From contig CAMHDB010000072.1 of NCBI GenBank assembly GCA_946183715.1, forward strand, positions 1 through 8,648: a stretch of 8,648 nt of DNA. The letters are read 5' to 3'. The stretch comes from an uncultured Oscillibacter sp. (GTDB lineage Bacteria > Bacillota > Clostridia > Oscillospirales > Oscillospiraceae). The first letter of the stretch is position 1, and every line of letters starts with the position of its first letter. The notes beneath the pieces are model-generated. The model saw nothing but the letters and a program-made list of their open reading frames with translations, ran no database searches and was not told the DNA's origin. The position numbers were made by a program, and so were the translations under genes. Positions 4,465 to 8,648 of this stretch are shown here, piece by piece.

Positions 4465-5922
4465 ATGAAAGAGTGGACACGGGAAGAACGCTACCGCGAA
4501 CTCCACGACGCGGAAGAAGTGCGGGACCTGTACGAGCGAATCAGCAAATCCGTCTACCGTCAGACGTACCACATTCAGCCGGTCACGGGCCTGTCGAGCG
4601 ACCCGAACGGCTTCGCGCTCCATAAAGGCGTGTGGCATTTGTGCTACCAGTGGTGCCCGTGGGGGGCCGTACACGGCCTGAAATACTGGTACCACGTCAC
4701 CAGTACCGACCTCATCCACTGGCGCAACGCCGGAATCGGCCTCAAACCCGACTGCTTCTACGACAACCGCGGCACGCATTCCGGCTCCGCCATTTCCTCC
4801 GGCGACGACCTCTACTTCTTCTACACCGGCAACCACCGCGACGACGACTGGACGCGTACCCCCTACACCTGCGCGGCAGTTCTCGGCCCCGACAACCGCC
4901 CCAAAAAACTCGAAAAGCCCCTCTTCGGCCCCCGCGACGACTACAGCGAACACCAGCGCGACCCGAAAATCGTCTGGAACGAGCAGAAGAAGCTCTACTT
5001 CATCTTCATCGGCGCGCAGACTATGGACAAGCGCGGTACCGTGCTCATTTACAAGTCCCCCGAACTCCTCAAGGGCTGGACGTTCGCCGGGGAATTGAAA
5101 GTGCCCGGCTTCGAGAAGTTCGGCGGTATGTGGGAGTGCCCGTATATCGTCAACATCAGCGGGAAGGACGTGCTCATTTTCTCCCCGCAGTACACGAAAC
5201 TCCCCGGGCGCGCCGAGAGTACCAACCACAACGTCTATCTCATCGGCGCTATGGACTACGATTCCCTGACGTTCACCCCCGACGGCGGCTACCGCTATCT
5301 CGACTTCGGTTTCGACTTCTACGCGGCGCAGGGCGCGGCGAATGTCGGCGACCCCGACAAGGCCATTCTCATCGCGTGGATTGGCCTCCCCGACAACCAC
5401 TACCCCACCGAGGAGGAGGACTGGGAAGGGAGTATGTCGCTCCCGCGCGAACTCCGTCTGAAAGACGGGCGCCTCGTGCAGACGCCCATCAGCGGCATTG
5501 AGACCCTGCGCGACAAGGAACTCACCCCCGACGGCACGCTCCCGGCGGCCTGTGAGCTGGAAGTATGCCCCGCCGACGGCGATTTCGACCTGAACCTGTT
5601 CGCCAAGGCCGACGGTTCCGGCGGTATGCGCCTGCACTACAACGCCGCGACAAAGACCTGTACCGTCGACAAGACGGGCATGGACAAGCGTTTCAACCAG
5701 TCCGTGGGCGAGGTTCTCGATATGCCGCTTGACACCCCGCTGAAAAAGCTCCAAATCTTCATTGACCGCTCGTCCACGGAGATTTTCGCCAATTCGGGCG
5801 AAGCAACGTTCACCACGCGTAGTTACCCCACCGCCGACGAGTTCCATTACACGGTCACAGACGGCGCGTCCGTGAAACTCTGGACAATGACGCCCTCTGT
5901 CGTCGACGACTTTGTAATCTGA
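4465..5922 (+). CDS. scrB: GH32 sucrose-6-phosphate hydrolase-like enzyme
   Basis: A 485-residue glycoside hydrolase family 32 protein predicted to cleave the fructosyl bond of sucrose 6-phosphate, sucrose or short fructans in the cytoplasm (no signal peptide). The start at 4465 is preferred over the in-frame ATG at 4447 because an AGGAGGAG site (4451-4458) lies between them, 6 nt before 4465. Catalytic motifs of the five-bladed propeller are present: DPNG with nucleophile Asp46, RDPK with Asp166, and MWECP with acid/base Glu224. The C-terminal beta-sandwich carries the family motif FIDRSSTEIFAN. The segment HGLKYWYHVTSTDLIHW and a short N-terminal helical extension resemble ScrB-type enzymes of lactobacilli and clostridia. 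Oddity: the usual N in N-D-P-N-G is Ser45 (S-S-D-P-N-G). It is first gene of the operon; natural substrate unproven. Confidence 0.9.
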   Translation: MKEWTREERYRELHDAEEVRDLYERISKSVYRQTYHIQPVTGLSSDPNGFALHKGVWHLCYQWCPWGAVHGLKYWYHVTSTDLIHWRNAGIGLKPDCFYDNRGTHSGSAISSGDDLYFFYTGNHRDDDWTRTPYTCAAVLGPDNRPKKLEKPLFGPRDDYSEHQRDPKIVWNEQKKLYFIFIGAQTMDKRGTVLIYKSPELLKGWTFAGELKVPGFEKFGGMWECPYIVNISGKDVLIFSPQYTKLPGRAESTNHNVYLIGAMDYDSLTFTPDGGYRYLDFGFDFYAAQGAANVGDPDKAILIAWIGLPDNHYPTEEEDWEGSMSLPRELRLKDGRLVQTPISGIETLRDKELTPDGTLPAACELEVCPADGDFDLNLFAKADGSGGMRLHYNAATKTCTVDKTGMDKRFNQSVGEVLDMPLDTPLKKLQIFIDRSSTEIFANSGEATFTTRSYPTADEFHYTVTDGASVKLWTMTPSVVDDFVI

Positions 5923-5934
5923 CCGGACACGCGG

Positions 5935-5966
5935 CGCTTTCCCCGTCCTGTACGGGCGGGGAAGCG
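5935..5966 (+). other. Intercistronic stem-loop after the first GH32 gene
   Basis: CGCTT and CCCCG plus TCC (5935-5948, with one bulged T) pair with GGG, CGGGG and AAGCG (5954-5966) around a 5-nt loop, a stem of about 13 bp. No U-tract follows, so it is unlikely to be a full terminator. It may be an mRNA-stabilising or partial-termination element that sets different levels for the genes on either side. Confidence 0.45.
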
Positions 5967-5994
5967 ATTCTGTAACGGAAACGGAGAATGATTC

Positions 5995-6774
5995 ATGAAA
6001 AAGAAAGTATTCGCCAGCGACTTCGACGGCACGCTGTACTTTTACAAGGCCGAGCCGGAACGCAAACTCCCCCCCGAGAACGTGGAAAAAATCCGCGAGT
6101 ATCAGGCCGCCGGACACCTGTTCGGCCTCTGCACGGGCCGTCAGGTCGGCGGACTGACCCCGTTTATCACGGGTTTCGTCAAGCCCGACTTCTACATCAC
6201 CAGCAGCGGCGCGAACATCGTCGACCAGAATTTCCAGCCGATTCTCAAGCGCGGCGTCGACAAGGACGTAGCCGACGCCATTGTAAAGGAAATGCTCCCC
6301 AAGGGCTACCGCCTGACGCTGGACGTAGAGGGCGATATCTGCGTATTCGCCAAGATGGACTACCCCGGCAAATACTACGTCATCAGCGGCGTCGACGACT
6401 GCCCCCCGGGTCTGATTCACCAAGTCAGCGTACACACGGAGAGTTTGGAGGAAGCCGCCGCCAACGCCGCCATGATTAACAAAAAATTCGGCGACAAAGT
6501 ACAGGCCTTCCAGAACGTCATCGAAATCGACATCGCCCCGAAGGGGTGTTCCAAGGGCAAGGGCGTCGAGTTCCTCCGCGACTACATGAAAAGCAAGTGG
6601 GGCGATATCGTGCTCTACGGTATCGGCGACTCCGTAAACGACCTGCCGCTGATTGAGGCGTCGGACGTGTCCTATACGTTCCCCTACGCCCCCGAGGAAC
6701 TCCAGAAGTGCGCGACGAAAGTCGTACCGACCATCGTCGACGCCCTAGAGGACAGCATGAAGCACGAAGTCTGA
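5995..6774 (+). CDS. Cof-type HAD-IIB sugar-phosphate phosphatase
   Basis: A 259-residue cytoplasmic phosphohydrolase of the haloacid dehalogenase superfamily, Cof/HAD-IIB subgroup. Motif I is DFDGT (Asp9 nucleophile, Asp11 general acid/base), motif II ends in Thr47 (LCTGRQ), motif III includes Lys187 in C-S-K-G-K-G, and motif IV is GDSVNDLPL (Asp212, Asp216, magnesium ligands). The region between motifs II and III (about residues 85-180) is the size expected for a C2b cap, which sets substrate choice. A GGAG site (5983-5986) lies 8 nt before the ATG. It sits between two GH32 genes, 72 nt after the first and 18 nt before the second. This suggests it dephosphorylates a sugar phosphate arising from sucrose or fructan breakdown, but HAD-IIB specificity cannot be read from sequence, and flavin or pyridoxal phosphates are also possible. 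Confidence 0.9.
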   Translation: MKKKVFASDFDGTLYFYKAEPERKLPPENVEKIREYQAAGHLFGLCTGRQVGGLTPFITGFVKPDFYITSSGANIVDQNFQPILKRGVDKDVADAIVKEMLPKGYRLTLDVEGDICVFAKMDYPGKYYVISGVDDCPPGLIHQVSVHTESLEEAAANAAMINKKFGDKVQAFQNVIEIDIAPKGCSKGKGVEFLRDYMKSKWGDIVLYGIGDSVNDLPLIEASDVSYTFPYAPEELQKCATKVVPTIVDALEDSMKHEV

Positions 6775-6792
6775 TTTCAGGAGGAAACGCCC

Positions 6793-8283
6793 ATGAGCCA
6801 AGCGTTACGGGACGCGAGACGTTATGAAGAAGCGCGGGAGGCCCTGATTCCCCGCGAGACGCGGCCCGCGTTCCACCTTTCGGCCCGCGTGGGTTGGCTG
6901 AACGACCCCAACGGCTTTTCGTGGTACAAGGGACAGTACCATTTGTTCTACCAGTACCACCCCTACGACTCCCACTGGGGCCCCATGCACTGGGGCCACG
7001 CCGTCAGTTCGGACTTGCTGCACTGGAATTACCTCCCGGCGGCGATGGCCCCCGACCGTCCGTTCGACCGCGACGGCTGTTTCTCCGGTACGGCGCTCTC
7101 CCTCCCCGACGGGCGTCACCTCTTAATGTACACGGGCAACGCGAAGGAGTTCACGGAGACCGGGGAGGTGCGCGAAGTCCAGACGCAGAACCTTGCGTTC
7201 GGCGACGGTATCGACTACGAGAAGTACGAGCACAACCCCGTCATTACGGCGGCGAATCTCCCGGAGGGCGGGAGCCGCCACGCCTTCCGCGACCCGAAAA
7301 TCTGGCAGGCCCGCGACGGCAGTTACCGCGCGCTGATTGCCAACCGCGACGCCGCGCAGGGCGGACAGATGTTGCTTTACAAGAGCGTCGACTTGGAGCA
7401 CTGGGAACTCGTCCGCGCCTTACAGGAAAACCGGAACCGAATCGGGAATATGTGGGAGTGCCCCGACTTCTTTGAACTGGATGGAAAGTACGTACTGCTG
7501 GGCAGTTCGCAGGATATGCTCCCGAAGGCGCTGGAGTACCACAACGGCAACGGCACATTCTACTTTGTCGGCGGCTACGACCCCGAAACCGAGACATTCA
7601 CCGAGGAATCCGACCACGCGATTGACTACGGTATCGACTTCTACGCGCCGGAGACGATACTTTCCCCCGACGGGCGGCGTATCATGATAGGCTGGATGCA
7701 GAATTGGGATACGTGCAATTTACATGTCAAGTCTACGCCGTGGTTCGGACAGATGACGATTCCGCGCGAATTGAGCGTAAGAAACGGGATTCTGTACCAG
7801 ACGCCGATTCGGGAGCTGGAACGCCTCCGCCGCGACGAAATCAGCTACGAGAACGTGACCGTAGAGGACGGGGAAGTATTCCTTCCGGGCGTGGCGGGGC
7901 GGCTTGTCGATTTGGAAGTCACGGTAGAACCCGACGCCGATTCCCCGGTGTACAACCGTTTCGCGCTACGCTTCGCGCTGAACGACCAGTTCCGGAGCGG
8001 CGTCAGTTTCCGCCCGCACGAGTCGACGCTGAAAGTAGACCGCAAGTTTTCGGGTTCGCGCCGCGCGATTATCCACCAGCGCCGCGCCAACGTCCCGCAC
8101 AAGGACGGCAGAATCAAACTCCGCCTGATTCTCGACCGCTACAGCGCCGAGGTATTCGTAGACGACGGCGCGAAAGTCATGACGTTTACCATCAATACCG
8201 ACCTGAACGCCGAGGGCATTTCCTTCTTTGCAGACGGGAAATTACACCTGAATGTAAAGAAGTACAATCTCTCCGAGGCGTAA
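6793..8283 (+). CDS. GH32 beta-fructofuranosidase (second, non-redundant copy)
   Basis: A 496-residue glycoside hydrolase family 32 enzyme. All motifs are canonical: W-L-N-D-P-N-G with nucleophile Asp38, FRDPK with Asp167, MWECPD with acid/base Glu222, and a C-terminal beta-sandwich with LDRYSAEVFVDDG. There is no signal peptide, so hydrolysis of sucrose, sucrose phosphate or short fructo-oligosaccharides would be cytoplasmic. An AGGAGG site (6779-6784) lies 8 nt before the ATG and only 18 nt separate it from the HAD gene, so co-transcription is very likely. The sequence is clearly diverged from the first GH32 protein: segments such as HWGPMHWGHAVSSDLLHW differ from HGLKYWYHVTSTDLIHW. The two are therefore not a recent duplication and probably handle different substrates. 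Which one is the sucrose-phosphate enzyme is uncertain. Confidence 0.92.
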   Translation: MSQALRDARRYEEAREALIPRETRPAFHLSARVGWLNDPNGFSWYKGQYHLFYQYHPYDSHWGPMHWGHAVSSDLLHWNYLPAAMAPDRPFDRDGCFSGTALSLPDGRHLLMYTGNAKEFTETGEVREVQTQNLAFGDGIDYEKYEHNPVITAANLPEGGSRHAFRDPKIWQARDGSYRALIANRDAAQGGQMLLYKSVDLEHWELVRALQENRNRIGNMWECPDFFELDGKYVLLGSSQDMLPKALEYHNGNGTFYFVGGYDPETETFTEESDHAIDYGIDFYAPETILSPDGRRIMIGWMQNWDTCNLHVKSTPWFGQMTIPRELSVRNGILYQTPIRELERLRRDEISYENVTVEDGEVFLPGVAGRLVDLEVTVEPDADSPVYNRFALRFALNDQFRSGVSFRPHESTLKVDRKFSGSRRAIIHQRRANVPHKDGRIKLRLILDRYSAEVFVDDGAKVMTFTINTDLNAEGISFFADGKLHLNVKKYNLSEA

Positions 8284-8314
8284 AAAATCCCGCCGTGCTT
8301 TCCGGTACGGCGGG
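8284..8314 (-). terminator. Intrinsic terminator of the DUF4160-DUF2442 genes
   Basis: CCCGCCGT (8289-8296) pairs with ACGGCGGG (8307-8314), an 8-bp GC-rich stem. On the minus strand it is followed by ATTTTTTA, a proper U-tract, 15 nt after the DUF2442 stop codon. On the plus strand the stem follows the GH32 stop by 5 nt but runs into AAAAATTT, so it is a weaker stop for the sugar operon. It is probably shared by the two convergent operons. Confidence 0.75.
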
Positions 8315-8329
8315 AAAAATTTGACCTGC

Positions 8330-8596
8330 TTAGTCGGAATCCGTGGGGCCGTCGACGGCGCGGCTTAATTCGTAGAGTTCGTGCGGCGCGATGTCCTGCC
8401 CGTGTGCCCATTCGATACCCGCGCCGCCGTCGATAAGGCGGACTGTCCGGAAATAGGCCGGGTCGCGCAGTTCCCCGTACCACGAGCCGCGCGCGTATGG
8501 CGACACGTCGAACAGCTTTTCTTCCCCGGTCTCGTACACAAGGCGCAGGCGCAACGGCCCCGCCGCCGACACGCTGACAAGTTTCGGCTGTAACAT
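8330..8596 (-). CDS. DUF2442 family small protein
   Basis: An 88-residue protein starting MLQPKLVSV, with the DUF2442 pattern: an N-terminal beta strand pair (LRLRLVYETGEEKLFDVSPY), the G-S-W-Y-G-E-L-R-D-P-A-Y-F segment, and the IEWAHGQDIAPHELYE ending. I chose the ATG at 8594-8596, which matches the family N-terminus and has a GAGG site (8605-8608) 8 nt upstream, overlapping the preceding stop. A TTG at 8623 would add 9 residues but lies inside the upstream gene. Function of the family is not established. It is often found beside DUF4160 and has been suggested to be part of a toxin-antitoxin-like pair, which is only an association. Convergent with the sugar operon. Confidence 0.8.
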   Translation of the reverse strand: MLQPKLVSVSAAGPLRLRLVYETGEEKLFDVSPYARGSWYGELRDPAYFRTVRLIDGGAGIEWAHGQDIAPHELYELSRAVDGPTDSD

Positions 8597-8606
8597 ACGC
8601 GCCGCC

Positions 8607-8648
8607 TCAACGCAACGGGTCAATGTGGAAAAATTGTTCTCCGTTTGA
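8607..8648 (-). CDS. C-terminal end of a probable DUF4160 protein (5' part beyond window)
   Basis: The last 13 codons and a TGA (8607-8609) are visible, ending SNGEQFFHIDPLR. The ending resembles DUF4160 C-termini, which commonly finish in a short basic or hydrophobic run plus I-x-P-L. It sits 10 nt before DUF2442, the classic DUF4160-DUF2442 order. Too short to be sure from sequence alone. Confidence 0.45.
   Translation of the reverse strand, partial: SNGEQFFHIDPLR

Noticed and set aside
4099..6435. A 778-codon open frame on the minus strand opposite the GH32 and HAD genes
   Set aside because: It is antisense to two genes with clear catalytic motifs, translates into low-complexity Val/Glu/Ala/Gly-rich text with no domain, and runs across the promoter region. 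Long antisense frames are expected where codon third positions are mostly C or G.
8284..8316. Strong intrinsic terminator for the plus-strand sugar operon
   Set aside because: The stem is followed by AAAAATTT on the plus strand; the U-tract is on the other strand, so it chiefly serves the minus-strand genes.
8597..8623. TTG at 8623 as start of the DUF2442 gene
   Set aside because: It would overlap the end of the upstream gene and add residues not typical of the family; the ATG at 8596 has its own RBS.

Overview
The window looks like a chromosomal segment of a GC-rich Bacillota, most likely a clostridial (Oscillospiraceae-like) gut or anaerobic bacterium. This rests on a SigI/RsgI sigma/anti-sigma pair (a Bacillota speciality), strong AGGAGG-type ribosome binding sites, extended -10 promoters and heavy use of C- or G-ending codons. 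The taxon is an inference from gene content, not from a marker gene.

Left half, minus strand (1-4085): sigI (3354-4085) is followed after 5 nt by rsgI (493-3348), so the two are almost certainly co-transcribed and translationally coupled. Downstream lies the 5' part of an alpha/beta-hydrolase gene (1-393, cut by the window edge), separated from rsgI by a stem-loop (427-458). The anti-sigma factor is the oddest object here. It has a normal RsgI N-terminal domain, a single transmembrane helix and the usual juxtamembrane domain. Its cytoplasmic linker is about 235 residues long and carries a 30-residue tandem duplication. Its outer part is about 500 residues of Pro/Ser/Thr/Glu-rich tandem repeats, with no recognisable carbohydrate-binding module.

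Centre (4086-4464): a roughly 380-bp divergent regulatory region. It holds two outward-facing extended -10 promoters that share a near-identical 12-mer, a candidate SigI-type promoter, and several inverted repeats.

Right half, plus strand (4465-8283): a compact three-gene sugar operon. A sucrose-6-phosphate-hydrolase-like GH32 enzyme is followed by a Cof-type HAD phosphatase and a second, distinct GH32 beta-fructofuranosidase. Neither GH32 protein has a signal peptide, so imported sucrose or fructo-oligosaccharides (free or phosphorylated) would be cleaved in the cytoplasm. No transporter, PTS component or fructokinase lies in the window.

Right edge, minus strand (8284-8648): a terminator, a DUF2442 gene, and the last 13 codons of what is probably a DUF4160 gene, a common small-gene pair.

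The best candidate for something undescribed is the SigI/RsgI system: an RsgI with a long repeat stalk instead of a sugar sensor, a duplicated W-x-P-x-F-P motif on its cytoplasmic side, and Ser-Pro where Asn-Pro is expected at the autocleavage site.
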